A stretch of DNA of 48,979 nucleotides from Curtobacterium sp. HSID17257 (GTDB lineage Bacteria > Actinomycetota > Actinomycetes > Actinomycetales > Microbacteriaceae), in assembly GCF_003989515.1 (NCBI RefSeq), contig NZ_RBLU01000014.1:1-48979 (forward strand). The letters run 5' to 3'. Numbering within the stretch: position 1 is the first letter of the stretch; every line of letters starts with the position of its first letter. The notes beneath the pieces were generated by a model, which searched no databases, was not told the origin of the DNA, and worked only from the letters and a program-made list of their open reading frames with translations. Positions 9,670 through 16,944 of the stretch are shown here, piece after piece. Position numbers and translations under genes: made by a program.

Positions 9670-11435
9670 CACGTGGACGGGTACAGCTGCGCCTCGGCCG
9701 TGGAGGGGGCTACTCGGTACTTCTCGAGCACCTGGGACATGAGTGTGCGGAACGCCGGAGCCGCTCCGCTGGACCACTTGTTGGTCTGCGGCTTCGTGAA
9801 CGTCACCGTGACAACATACTGGGGGTCCTCGGCGGGTGCCATTCCGGCCACCGACGTGATGCGCTGACCGCCGTAGCCCTTGCTGCCCTCGGCCACCTCG
9901 GCGGTACCGGTCTTCGCCGCGATGTTGTAGCCGGAGATCGGCTTCATGCCGACCAGGGTGCCGCCGGTGACCACGCTCTGCAGCATCTTCACGGTCTGGT
10001 CGGCCGCCGCCTCGGACACGACGCGCGAGCCCTGCACGTCGGGCGCGTCGATCGTCTTGCCGTCTGCCGTCTTGCAGCCCTTCACCATGTGGAGCGGGAT
10101 CCGGACACCCTGGTTCGCCAGGGTCTGGAACACGCTCGCGACCTGGATCGCGGTCGTCGAGATGCCCTGGCCGAACATCGAGTTGATGTTCGTCTGCTGG
10201 TCCCAGTTCGGGCTCGCGCCGTACTGCATGCCGGGCTGGCCGGGGTACTGGATCGCCGACTCGGGCTCGAACAGGCCGAACTTCTTCATGTAGTCGTACC
10301 GCTGCTGGGTCGACAGCCGCTCGCCGAGCTCGGTGATGCCGACGTTCGACGAGTTCTGCAGGATGCCGGTCAGCGTCAGGTTCTCGGTCGGGTGCAACTC
10401 GGAGTCCTGGATCTTGCCGCCCCACGGGAAGGACCGCGAGTACGGCACGACCGCGCGGTCCGTCGGGCTCGACTTGCCCTGGTCGATGAGCGCAGCCGCG
10501 ATCGCGGCCTTGATGGTCGAACCGGGCTCGTAGGTCGAGGTCAGCGCGCGCGAACCGTAGGCGCCCTTGTCCGTGGTCGCGTCGACGTCGTTCGGGTCGA
10601 CCGTCGGCCAGTCGGCGACCGCGAGGAGCTCACCGGTCTTGACATCGACGACGGTCGCGGTCGCGGACTCCGCCTGCAGCGTCTGGGCTGCCGAGGCGAT
10701 CGTCTGCTGCGCCATGTACTGCAGGTCGCTGTCGATCGTCGTCTCGAGCGTGCCGCCGTCCTTGGCCTGCTCCGTCGTCCGGGTGCTGCCGGGGAGCTGC
10801 ACGCCGTCCTCACCGCGCTCGTAGGTCTCCGAACCGTTCTTGCCGGCCAGGCACTGGTTGTAGGAGTACTCGAGGCCGGCCTGGGCACCGTCGGTGCCCA
10901 TGAACCCGGTCAGCGCACCGCCGGTGGCCCCCATCGGGTAGACACGCGCGGACTGCTGCTCCTTGTAGACCCACGGAATCCCGAGCGCGACGACGGCCTC
11001 GTAGTGCTTCACGTCGAGACCCTTGACCAGGTAGGCGAAGTCGGACTTCGGATCGGCCTGGATCGCCTTCCGCATCGCGTCGGCGTCGCCCCCGGACGCC
11101 TTCGCCAGTGCCTGCAGCGCGTCGTCGACCGAGATCTTCTTCGTGCGTTCGCCGCCGAGCTTCCCGTCGAAGGCGGCGACCAGCCGCGGCGAGGTGACGA
11201 TGTTGTAGCGGTTGACGCTCTCCGCCAGCTCCGTGCCGTTGCGGTCGACGATCGCGCCGCGGTTGCCGTAGATGGTGACCGGGATGCTGCGCTTGGCCTT
11301 GGACGCGTCGTTGAGCGCCGCTGCCTGCACCACCTGGATGTCGACCAGTCGGATCACGAAGACCGCGACGAGGGCGATCACGGCGATGATCACCACGCTG
11401 TAGCGCAGTCGAGGGTTGCGGATCGTCTTCGTCAC
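9666..11435 (-). CDS. ftsI: Septal peptidoglycan transpeptidase FtsI (class B PBP, PBP3-like)
   Basis: Class B penicillin-binding protein that crosslinks septal peptidoglycan with FtsW. The 589-residue product has one N-terminal membrane helix (about 13-38), a PBP dimerisation region beginning NRGAIVDRNG (58-67), and the active-site triad STIK (306-309), SSN (362-364) and KTGT (508-511). No PASTA repeats follow the transpeptidase domain. The GTG at 11435 has AAGGA about ten bases upstream. A 49-base gap separates it from ftsL, the largest inside the cluster after mraZ-rsmH, and it overlaps murE by GTGA. Confidence 0.96.
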   Translation of the reverse strand: MTKTIRNPRLRYSVVIIAVIALVAVFVIRLVDIQVVQAAALNDASKAKRSIPVTIYGNRGAIVDRNGTELAESVNRYNIVTSPRLVAAFDGKLGGERTKKISVDDALQALAKASGGDADAMRKAIQADPKSDFAYLVKGLDVKHYEAVVALGIPWVYKEQQSARVYPMGATGGALTGFMGTDGAQAGLEYSYNQCLAGKNGSETYERGEDGVQLPGSTRTTEQAKDGGTLETTIDSDLQYMAQQTIASAAQTLQAESATATVVDVKTGELLAVADWPTVDPNDVDATTDKGAYGSRALTSTYEPGSTIKAAIAAALIDQGKSSPTDRAVVPYSRSFPWGGKIQDSELHPTENLTLTGILQNSSNVGITELGERLSTQQRYDYMKKFGLFEPESAIQYPGQPGMQYGASPNWDQQTNINSMFGQGISTTAIQVASVFQTLANQGVRIPLHMVKGCKTADGKTIDAPDVQGSRVVSEAAADQTVKMLQSVVTGGTLVGMKPISGYNIAAKTGTAEVAEGSKGYGGQRITSVAGMAPAEDPQYVVTVTFTKPQTNKWSSGAAPAFRTLMSQVLEKYRVAPSTAEAQLYPSTW

Positions 11436-11484
11436 GCGGTGCGGTCCTTCCCGGGTGGTGCGGCAGTCCGATCCCGCCCGCAGG

Positions 11485-12231
11485 TCACCGGGTGGTGGGT
11501 GCCTGGAGCGGGTTCGCGTCGGACTCTACGTCGGTGGTCGAGCCGGTCCGGCCCGACTCGCTGGCGCCTGCGCTCTTCTCAGCGTCGGACGTCGACGAGC
11601 CACCGGTGGCGGCGCTCGTGCTGCCGCCGGCCCCGGCCGCACCGCTGCCGTCGGTCGTGCTCGAGCTGCCTGCGGCCGACGTCGCACCGCCGGTGGCCGT
11701 GCCGCCGTCGGTCGCGCTGGCCTTCCCGGCGCTCGGGTCGGGGCCCGCCGCGAGCGGGACCGGGTCGAGCAGCGAGTTCGGCACCTGGTTGTCACCGCTC
11801 GCGGTCGCCTCGTCCGGGGCCGCCGGGGTCGGCGTGCCGTAGACGTGGCCGGTCTTCGGGTCGAGGTACACCGGCGTGGAGTTCGCGATCATGCCCAGCG
11901 CCTTGGCGTTCCGCGCCAGGTTCTGCGGCGAGTCGAGCACCCGGAGCTCCTCGGACAGCGACTGCTGCGTACGGGACAGCTTCGTCTGCTCGGCGCCGAG
12001 TGCGTTCAACGTGTACGCCCCCTGGCTGAGCACCATGCTGATGCCGAGCTGCGCGAGGAGCAGTACACCGAGCGCGACGACACCGACCACCGCGTAGGCG
12101 ATCTTCGGCCGTGCCCGGCGCTGGGCCTTCGACGGCGCCACCTCGACGAGCTCGGGGCGTTCCCGGCGCGGTGGGTGCGGGGCACGGGTCGGTGCGCCGA
12201 CGGGGTCGACGAGTGCGAGGTTCGTGCTCAT
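11485..12231 (-). CDS. ftsL: FtsL-like divisome protein with long low-complexity tail
   Basis: A 248-residue bitopic protein. Residues 1-42 are cytoplasmic and basic, 43-68 form one membrane helix, about 75-120 look like the short extracytoplasmic coiled coil (LGAEQTKLSRTQQSLSEELR), and 140-248 are almost only Ser, Thr, Gly, Ala, Asp and Pro. Location between rsmH and ftsI, the membrane topology and the LARNAKALGM-type end of the coiled coil all support FtsL. Known FtsL proteins usually end near residue 120, so the tail roughly doubles the protein. The ATG at 12231 is one base past the rsmH stop. Confidence 0.85.
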   Translation of the reverse strand: MSTNLALVDPVGAPTRAPHPPRRERPELVEVAPSKAQRRARPKIAYAVVGVVALGVLLLAQLGISMVLSQGAYTLNALGAEQTKLSRTQQSLSEELRVLDSPQNLARNAKALGMIANSTPVYLDPKTGHVYGTPTPAAPDEATASGDNQVPNSLLDPVPLAAGPDPSAGKASATDGGTATGGATSAAGSSSTTDGSGAAGAGGSTSAATGGSSTSDAEKSAGASESGRTGSTTDVESDANPLQAPTTR

Positions 12232-12232
12232 G

Positions 12233-13189
12233 TCACTTCCGGATCCGCTCGGCCGCGCGCAGGCGCACGGGGATGGCTCGGGGGTTGGCGGCGCGTTCGG
12301 CCTCGTCGGCCAGTTCCGCGCCCTTGACGACGAGGGAGTAGGTGGGAGCGTGCTCCGGCAGCTCGACCGGCAGGCCGGCCGGAGCGCTCGAGGTGGTGCG
12401 CTCGACGAGTGCCCGCTTCACGAGGCGGTCCTCGAGCGACTGGTACGACTCGACGACGATGCGGCCACCGACCGCGATCACGTCGAGGGCGTCCGGAATC
12501 GCCCGTTCGAGCACGGCGAGCTCGGCGTTCACCTCGATGCGGAGCGCTTGGAAGACGCGCTTCGCCGGGTGTCCCTGCCGCTGCACGGCGACGGGGGTGG
12601 CGTCGTGCAGGACCTGCACCAGGTCGCCGGACATCTCGAACGGCCGCTCGGCGCGACGCTCCACGATGGCGCGGGCGTAGCGACCAGCGAGCTTCTCCTC
12701 GCCGTACCGCTGGAAGATCCTGCGGAGCTCGCCCTCGTCGTAGGTCGCGAGGACGTCGGCGGCGGTCTGCCCCTCGGTCCGGTCCATCCGCATGTCGAGC
12801 GGGGCGTCCTGGCTGTAGGCGAAGCCGCGCTCGGCACGGTCGAGCTGCAGGGAGCTGACCCCGAGGTCGAACAGCACGCCGTCGACCTGGTGGAACCCCT
12901 CGCCCTCCACCGCGTCGACGATGCCGTCGTACACGGTGTGCACGAGCCGCACGCGGTCACCGAAGCGCGCGAGTCGCTCCCCCGCGATGCCGAGGGCGTC
13001 GGTGTCGCGGTCGAGCCCGATGAGCGTGAGCTCCGGGAAGCGCTCGAGCAGCGCCTCGGAGTGCCCGCCCATCCCGAGGGTGGCGTCGACGACGACCTTG
13101 CCCGGCCCGTCGAGAGCGGGGACGAACAGGTCGACGATGCGCTGGAGCATCACCGGCGTGTGCGGGAACTTCGGCTGGTCTTCGGCCAT
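12233..13189 (-). CDS. rsmH: 16S rRNA (cytosine-1402-N4)-methyltransferase RsmH
   Basis: RsmH (MraW) methylates N4 of C1402 in 16S rRNA using SAM. The 318-residue product begins [15 protein letters not shown] and has the SAM-binding motif [14 protein letters not shown] (35-48), [11 protein letters not shown], and the [11 protein letters not shown] and [11 protein letters not shown] motifs of the family. The ATG at 13189 is chosen over a GTG at 13216 because GAGGGG lies six bases upstream of it. It follows mraZ after 107 bases containing a stem-loop and is followed by ftsL after one base. Confidence 0.96.
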   Translation of the reverse strand: MAEDQPKFPHTPVMLQRIVDLFVPALDGPGKVVVDATLGMGGHSEALLERFPELTLIGLDRDTDALGIAGERLARFGDRVRLVHTVYDGIVDAVEGEGFHQVDGVLFDLGVSSLQLDRAERGFAYSQDAPLDMRMDRTEGQTAADVLATYDEGELRRIFQRYGEEKLAGRYARAIVERRAERPFEMSGDLVQVLHDATPVAVQRQGHPAKRVFQALRIEVNAELAVLERAIPDALDVIAVGGRIVVESYQSLEDRLVKRALVERTTSSAPAGLPVELPEHAPTYSLVVKGAELADEAERAANPRAIPVRLRAAERIRK

Positions 13190-13240
13190 GTGCAGCCCCT
13201 CGGACCCCTGGGCCACGCATCCGGATCCCCATCCATGCGA

Positions 13241-13266
13241 CCTGACACCGGGGAAGGTGTGTCAGG
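13241..13266 (-). promoter_or_regulatory. Stem-loop between mraZ and rsmH
   Basis: Perfect 8-bp inverted repeat CCTGACAC / GTGTCAGG with a 10-base loop in the 107-bp mraZ-rsmH gap, about 52 bases before the rsmH start. It has no T-tract. It could partly attenuate transcription, protect an RNA end, or bind a protein. Confidence 0.5.
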
Positions 13267-13296
13267 GCACCACGGCTGGGAGTCCCGATCCGCGGA

Positions 13297-13728
13297 TCAG
13301 AAGATCCCCGGGATCACCTCCTCGTCGTTGTCGGCGAAGCCCTCTTCGACCTCGGCGTAGTAGGCCTCCCACGCGGGGGTCGACCAGATCTCGGCACGGT
13401 CACCGCTGCCGATGACCGTGAGGTCCCGCTCGAGCCCCGCGTACTCACGGAGGTTCTGCGGGATCGTCACGCGGTTCTGCTTGTCGGGGTTCTCCGCGCT
13501 CGCTCCGGAGAGGAACAGGCGCATGTAGTCCCGGGTGCGCTTCGAGGTCATCGGAGCCGTCCGGATGCGTTCGTGCAGTTGCTCGAACGTGTCCGCACTG
13601 AAGACCACGACGCAGCGTTCCTGCCCACGGGTCATCACGAGTCCGCCGGACAGTTCGTCCCGGAACTTGGCGGGGAGGATCACGCGACCCTTCTCGTCGA
13701 GCTTCGGGGCATGGGTACCGAGCAGCAC
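13297..13728 (-). CDS. mraZ: Transcriptional regulator MraZ
   Basis: MraZ is a DNA-binding repressor/activator that controls its own dcw operon and can restrain RsmH. The 143-residue product has two SpoVT/AbrB-like halves: [25 protein letters not shown] in the first (shown here only in part by its [11 protein letters not shown] core) and a second half with [15 protein letters not shown]. Length is normal. The GTG at 13728 has GGGAGG six bases upstream. It is the first gene of the cluster; direct repeats matching MraZ boxes overlap its promoter. Confidence 0.95.
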   Translation of the reverse strand: MLLGTHAPKLDEKGRVILPAKFRDELSGGLVMTRGQERCVVVFSADTFEQLHERIRTAPMTSKRTRDYMRLFLSGASAENPDKQNRVTIPQNLREYAGLERDLTVIGSGDRAEIWSTPAWEAYYAEVEEGFADNDEEVIPGIF

Positions 13729-13765
13729 GTCGGGCCTCCCCTCCGCTCCACCGGACCGTTGTGTC

Positions 13766-13783
13766 CCCCACTTTACTCCACTT
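13766..13783 (-). promoter_or_regulatory. mraZ promoter -10 overlapped by paired MraZ-box repeats
   Basis: On the minus strand two AAGTGGRG units are exactly 10 bp apart (AAGTGGAGTAAAGTGGGG). This matches the TGGG/TGGAG decamer-spaced sites known for MraZ. The hexamer TAAAGT (13775-13770), a good TANNNT -10 element, lies inside the second unit, 42 bases before the mraZ GTG. Autoregulation by steric block of RNA polymerase follows by inference. Confidence 0.7.
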
Positions 13784-13908
13784 CGCTCCCCGCGGAACGG
13801 TAGGCGCTCCGGAAAGGGGTCGCCTCCCCCGGATTGGGGCGGTCGGCAGGCGCTCCCTCCGGTGCGGGAGCAGCGCGCATCCGCGGAACGACGGGCTCGT
13901 GGAGCGAT

Positions 13909-13934
13909 GTGGAGGGGGTGGAGGGAAGTGGAGG
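13909..13934 (+). repeat. Three GTGGAGG repeats at 9-10 bp spacing, upstream of mraZ
   Basis: GTGGAGG occurs at 13909-13915, 13918-13924 and 13928-13934, on the strand opposite to the mraZ-proximal boxes and about 180 bases upstream of the gene. Spacing close to one helical turn resembles the MraZ operator. It may be a distal operator or chance in a purine-rich stretch. Confidence 0.4.
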
Positions 13935-13965
13935 ACTTTCGCAGCAACGGGAGCGACCGAAGGCG

Positions 13966-14070
13966 CGCCGGACGGGAGGCGCGACGCACGCCCGCCCCGT
14001 GCCTCCCGTCCGATGCGTTCCCGCCTGGTCCCGCACCGCGCCCGTTCCTGCCCATCGCGCCCGCGATGAA
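13966..14070. repeat. Composite intergenic element, copy A
   Basis: About 105 bases that recur at 14333-14437 with few differences. It opens with the GGACGGGAGGC...GCCTCCCGTCC hairpin (13970-13980 and 14001-14011, perfect 11-bp arms, 20-base loop) and continues into a shared segment containing GCGCCCGTTCCTGCCCAT. Just past it, CGGAACC (14074-14080) and GGTTCCG (14094-14100) form a second small inverted repeat. Confidence 0.8.
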
Positions 14071-14102
14071 AAGCGGAACCGGGCGTGCCAGGCGGTTCCG
14101 CG

Positions 14103-14170
14103 CTACCAGGTACGCCCGATGCGACCAGGTACACCCGCTTCGATCAGGTTCGCCCGCTTCGACCAGGGCC
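14103..14170. repeat. 19-bp tandem units, set 1
   Basis: Units of 19 bp start at 14103, 14122, 14141 and 14160 with core CGACCAGGTNCRCCCGCTT, the last one truncated. The same core is found again at 14269-14325 and at 38357-38451. Confidence 0.75.
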
Positions 14171-14187
14171 GATGCAACCCGGGTTCG

Positions 14188-14266
14188 CGCCGTGCGGCCC
14201 GCTCCGCCCGTTCCTTCCCATCACGCGCGCGATGGAAAGCGGAACCGGGCGTACCAGGTGGTTCCG
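14188..14266. repeat. Composite intergenic element, partial copy C
   Basis: Repeats the second part of copy A: a CCCGTTCCTTCCCATC segment followed by the CGGAACC (14240-14246) / GGTTCCG (14260-14266) inverted repeat and then 19-bp units. The GGACGGGAGGC hairpin is absent from this copy. Confidence 0.65.
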
Positions 14267-14268
14267 CC

Positions 14269-14325
14269 CGACCAGGCACGCCCGAACTGACCCGGCACGC
14301 CCGCTTCGACCCGGTACGCCCGCGT
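14269..14325. repeat. 19-bp tandem units, set 2
   Basis: Three contiguous 19-bp units (14269-14287, 14288-14306, 14307-14325) with core CGACCCGGYACGCCCGCTT. They follow the inverted repeat of copy C just as set 1 follows that of copy A. Confidence 0.75.
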
Positions 14326-14332
14326 CCACGAG

Positions 14333-14437
14333 CGCCGGACGGGAGGCGCGGCGCATACCCGCCCCGTGCCTCCTGTCCGATGCGTTCCCGGCAGGCCCCG
14401 CACCGCGCCCGTTCCTGCCCATCACGCCCGGCATGGA
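14333..14437. repeat. Composite intergenic element, copy B
   Basis: Second long copy of the element at 13966-14070. Its hairpin arms are GGACGGGAGGC (14337-14347) and GCCTCCTGTCC (14368-14378), one mismatch. The similarity to copy A stops near 14437. Confidence 0.8.
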
Positions 14438-14479
14438 ATGCCGATCCGCGCGAAGGACGAACGAAGGAACGCCCTCCCT

Positions 14480-14546
14480 CGCGCGGATCCGCCTCCTCCG
14501 CGCGGACCCGCGTTGTACGCGCGGATCCACCTCCTCCGCGCGGATC
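14480..14546. repeat. 29-bp direct repeat pair
   Basis: 14480-14508 and 14518-14546 agree except at two positions; both start CGCGCGGATCC and end CTCCTCCGCGCGGAYC. The copies are separated by nine bases. Confidence 0.7.
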
Positions 14547-14593
14547 GCGCCCGCTGCGCGCGGAGACGGACGACCGCAGCCCCGGGAACGACG

Positions 14594-14623
14594 ACGGGGC
14601 CGGTCCCGAAGAACCGGCCCCGT
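14594..14623 (-). terminator. Terminator-like hairpin after the DUF3040 gene
   Basis: Perfect 11-bp arms ACGGGGCCGGT (14594-14604) and ACCGGCCCCGT (14613-14623) with an 8-base loop, 28 bases past the stop codon of the minus-strand gene. No T-tract follows, as is usual for terminators in high-G+C actinobacteria. Confidence 0.7.
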
Positions 14624-14651
14624 GGAGGCGTGTGGAGGGAGTGCCGAGCGG

Positions 14652-15053
14652 CTACTGCTGCCCGGGATCGTTGCGCTTGTCCCAGCGCTCGTTCATGCGG
14701 TCCATGAACGAGCCGCCCGAGGACGACGAGCGCGGGGCCCGGCCGGACGACGCCTTGCCGGCCCCGGGCGCCTTCGCCCCGGACTTCGGCATGCGCATGC
14801 CCGGACGCAGTGCGTAGAGGACACCGGCGAGCATCACGACGAAGCCCGGCAGGCCGAGCCACGGCTGCTTCACGACGAGGGCGACGATGACGATCGCGAT
14901 GCCCACGAGGGCGCCCAGCACGCCGATCGTGATCGACGTGTAACTGGCGCGACCCTGGCGGCGCGTGACCCGCGCCACGAAGTCGGAGTCGTTCTGGTAG
15001 AGGCTCCGCTCCATCTCTTCGAGGAGTCGCTGCTCTTGCTCCGAGAGTGGCAT
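14652..15053 (-). CDS. DUF3040 family membrane protein
   Basis: A 133-residue protein beginning MPLSEQEQRLLEEMERSLY, the conserved opening of DUF3040 proteins of actinobacteria. Two adjacent hydrophobic helices (about 45-65 and 69-87) are followed by a Lys/Gly/Ser-rich tail ending in SFMDRMNERWDKR. Function is unknown; homologues are small inner-membrane proteins often found near dcw genes. The ATG at 15053 has AGAGGG upstream. A TAGGAT -10 (15149-15144) implies a leader of about 84 bases. It is divergent from the polyprenyl synthase gene. Confidence 0.9.
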   Translation of the reverse strand: MPLSEQEQRLLEEMERSLYQNDSDFVARVTRRQGRASYTSITIGVLGALVGIAIVIVALVVKQPWLGLPGFVVMLAGVLYALRPGMRMPKSGAKAPGAGKASSGRAPRSSSSGGSFMDRMNERWDKRNDPGQQ

Positions 15054-15143
15054 CTCGTTTCCCTCTTGTTCCTGGGGATGCTGTCTGGGTGACCGCTGGT
15101 GTGCCGCGTTGCCGCCGGGTTGTGGCATCGCGGAAGTGGACCG

Positions 15144-15149
15144 ATCCTA
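15144..15149 (-). promoter_or_regulatory. -10 element for the DUF3040 gene
   Basis: TAGGAT on the minus strand in the 126-bp divergent region; a start near 15137 would leave an untranslated leader of about 84 bases before the ATG at 15053. Confidence 0.5.
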
Positions 15150-15166
15150 CGTCTCGACCGCTCCAC

Positions 15167-15172
15167 TAGGGT
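15167..15172 (+). promoter_or_regulatory. Leaderless-type -10 for the polyprenyl synthase
   Basis: TAGGGT ends seven bases before the GTG start at 15180, the spacing expected when transcription begins at the start codon. An AGGAG also lies between them, but only two bases from the GTG, too close to work as a ribosome site. Confidence 0.55.
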
Positions 15173-15179
15173 AGGAGTC

Positions 15180-16298
15180 GTGGCTGAGAGTACGCGATTA
15201 GTGGACCTCGTTTCGGCACGGGTCGGCCGGGCACTCGACGAGCAGCGTGACCGGCTCCTCGCGATCAGCCCCGACCTCGCGCCGTTCGACCAGTACGCCC
15301 GGGACCTGCTCTCCGGCGGCAAGCGCTTCCGCGCGCTGTTCTGCTACTGGGGGTGGCAGTCCGTCGCCGGCCGGTCCGGGTCGTTCGACCCCCTCGCCGA
15401 GGGGTCCCGTCAGACCACCGCAGAGGCGATCGTCACGGTGGCCGCCGCGCTCGAGATCTTCCACGCAGCAGCCCTGGTGCACGACGACATCATGGACCGC
15501 TCGGACACCCGTCGCGGACGTCCCGCCGCGCACCGACGCTTCGAGTCCCTGCACGACGAGTCCGGCTGGGTCGGCGACCGCGGGCTGTACGGCACGAACT
15601 CCGCACTGCTGCTCGGCGACGTGCTGCTCTCGCTGAGCGATGCGGTCTTCGACGAGGGACTCGCCCTCCTCGACCCGGCGCGTGCTCGGATCGTCCGCCA
15701 GGAGTTCCACACGATGCGGCTCGACGTGACCGCGGGTCAGTACCTCGACGTGCACGAGGAGACTGCCTGGCCGTCCATCGACGAGTCCGAGCACCTCGTC
15801 CGCGCTCAGCGCGTCATCGTCTTCAAGTCGGCGAAGTACTCGATCGAGGCCCCGCTCGTCATCGGTGCCCTGGTCGCCGGCGCGTCCGAGGCGCAGCTCG
15901 AGGGCCTGCGGTCCTTCGGCCTGCCCCTCGGCGTCGCCTATCAGCTGCGCGACGACGTGCTCGGCGTCTTCGGCGACCCGGAGGTCACCGGCAAGCCCGC
16001 CGGCGACGACCTCCGCGAGGGCAAGCGCACCGTCCTCATCGCCTCGGCGCGCAAGTCGCTGGCGCCGGGCCCGAGGCAGCTGCTCGACGAACTGCTCGGC
16101 GACCCGGACCTCGACGAGGAGCAGGTGCAGATGCTCCGTGCGACCCTCACCGAGTCCGGCGCGGTCGCCGCGGTGGAGCGTTCGATCGACCGCCACGTGC
16201 ACCGCGCCAAGGCCGCGCTCGAGGCCACCCCGCTCAGCCCCTCGGCGCGCAACCAGCTGCTGTCGCTGGCCGACACGGTCAGCCGCCGCGTCGCCTAG
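15180..16298 (+). CDS. Polyprenyl diphosphate synthase (IdsA/GrcC type)
   Basis: Trans-isoprenyl diphosphate synthase condensing isopentenyl diphosphate with allylic diphosphates, giving geranylgeranyl or longer chains for menaquinone, carotenoid or lipid carriers. The 372-residue product has GGKRFRAL near residue 45, the first aspartate-rich motif HDDIMD with downstream TRRGRPAAH, and the second, QLRDDVLGVFGD. The GTG at 15180 fits the TAGGGT -10 seven bases upstream. It precedes Rv2175c-, PknL- and AroG-like genes, so it corresponds in position to idsA2 (Rv2173). Chain length cannot be read reliably from the sequence. Confidence 0.92.
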   Translation: MAESTRLVDLVSARVGRALDEQRDRLLAISPDLAPFDQYARDLLSGGKRFRALFCYWGWQSVAGRSGSFDPLAEGSRQTTAEAIVTVAAALEIFHAAALVHDDIMDRSDTRRGRPAAHRRFESLHDESGWVGDRGLYGTNSALLLGDVLLSLSDAVFDEGLALLDPARARIVRQEFHTMRLDVTAGQYLDVHEETAWPSIDESEHLVRAQRVIVFKSAKYSIEAPLVIGALVAGASEAQLEGLRSFGLPLGVAYQLRDDVLGVFGDPEVTGKPAGDDLREGKRTVLIASARKSLAPGPRQLLDELLGDPDLDEEQVQMLRATLTESGAVAAVERSIDRHVHRAKAALEATPLSPSARNQLLSLADTVSRRVA

Positions 16299-16310
16299 AC
16301 GCAGGTCGGA

Positions 16311-16356
16311 ACGGACGGGAGGCACGCGGCGAGCCCGCCACGTGCCTCCCGTCCGT
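16311..16356. terminator. GGACGGGAGGC-family hairpin after the polyprenyl synthase
   Basis: Perfect 16-bp arms ACGGACGGGAGGCACG (16311-16326) and CGTGCCTCCCGTCCGT (16341-16356), 14-base loop. It begins 12 bases after the synthase stop codon and lies between two convergent genes, so it probably ends transcription from both sides. Confidence 0.8.
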
Positions 16357-16415
16357 CGTCGTGGACGTCGATCCGGCGACCAGCGTCGCGCGGACCGCCC
16401 GACGGTCCGTCGCTG

Positions 16416-16781
16416 CTAGAGCAGGGACTGCGCGACGCGGCGCACCTCGGCCTTGCGGCCGGCGCGCAGCGCGGCGATCGGCGAGGTGCGGAGCGCCGGC
16501 TCCTCGGAGAGCATCCAGCGGACGGCCTCGTCGTCGGAGAACCCGTTGTCGCCGAGCACGATCAGCGTGCCGCGGAGCTCCGGCAGCGGCTCGGTGTCGT
16601 CGAGGAACTCGCTCGGCACCCGGAGCACGCCGTCGACCCGGGCGGGCAGCAGGGTCTTCTGCTCGAACAGGCGGTGGATACGCCCCGGGCTCACGCCGAG
16701 GAGGTCCACGAGGTCGGGCACCGTCAGCCAGCGCTCGGAGAGGGTCGTGTCGTCGGTGGATCCATCACTCACGAGCCCCAT
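16416..16781 (-). CDS. Rv2175c-like DNA-binding protein (HTH)
   Basis: A 121-residue protein with an N-terminal winged-helix-like segment, TVPDLVDLLGVSPGRIHRLFEQKTL (about 20-44), followed by a conserved ELRGTLIVLGDNGFSDDEAVRWML region. This matches the architecture of Rv2175c, a mycobacterial DNA-binding protein phosphorylated by PknL. A PknL-like kinase lies 1.6 kb away in the opposite direction, keeping the association. The ATG at 16781 has no clear ribosome site; a GTG three codons later is an alternative. An acidic Thr-rich N-terminus (SDGSTDDTTLS) offers possible phosphosites. Confidence 0.85.
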   Translation of the reverse strand: MGLVSDGSTDDTTLSERWLTVPDLVDLLGVSPGRIHRLFEQKTLLPARVDGVLRVPSEFLDDTEPLPELRGTLIVLGDNGFSDDEAVRWMLSEEPALRTSPIAALRAGRKAEVRRVAQSLL

Positions 16782-16944
16782 GTTGCCAGAGCGCGGGCCC
16801 GATCCACCGCCGTCCCGCTGATCACACGAGTCACACGCGCAACACGCGACTCTCTGGTTGACTTGGGAATCACGCCATGTCAGCGTGGAGCCACCTGTGA
16901 GTGCTCGCTGGCGCGCACGGCTCACCCAGGACAGGAGACAACCC

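Larger units (their letters stand above)
13729..14651. other. Gene-free repeat-rich stretch between mraZ and the DUF3040 gene
   Basis: I find no supportable gene in these 923 bases: open frames here lack ribosome sites and read as Arg/Pro-rich translations of repeats. The stretch holds the mraZ promoter, two copies of a roughly 105-bp direct repeat (about 13966-14070 and 14333-14437), a partial third copy (about 14188-14266), two sets of 19-bp tandem units, a 29-bp direct repeat (14480-14508 and 14518-14546) and a terminator hairpin for the DUF3040 gene. Confidence 0.7.

Noticed and set aside
13834-15092. Arg/Pro-rich frames over the 14 kb repeats
   Set aside because: They translate the repeats, lack ribosome sites and run through the DUF3040 gene on the opposite strand.
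16858-16944. Upstream ATG start for the LysM protein
   Set aside because: It lacks a ribosome site and adds 29 residues before the signal peptide; the GTG at 16945 has AGGAGA at proper spacing.
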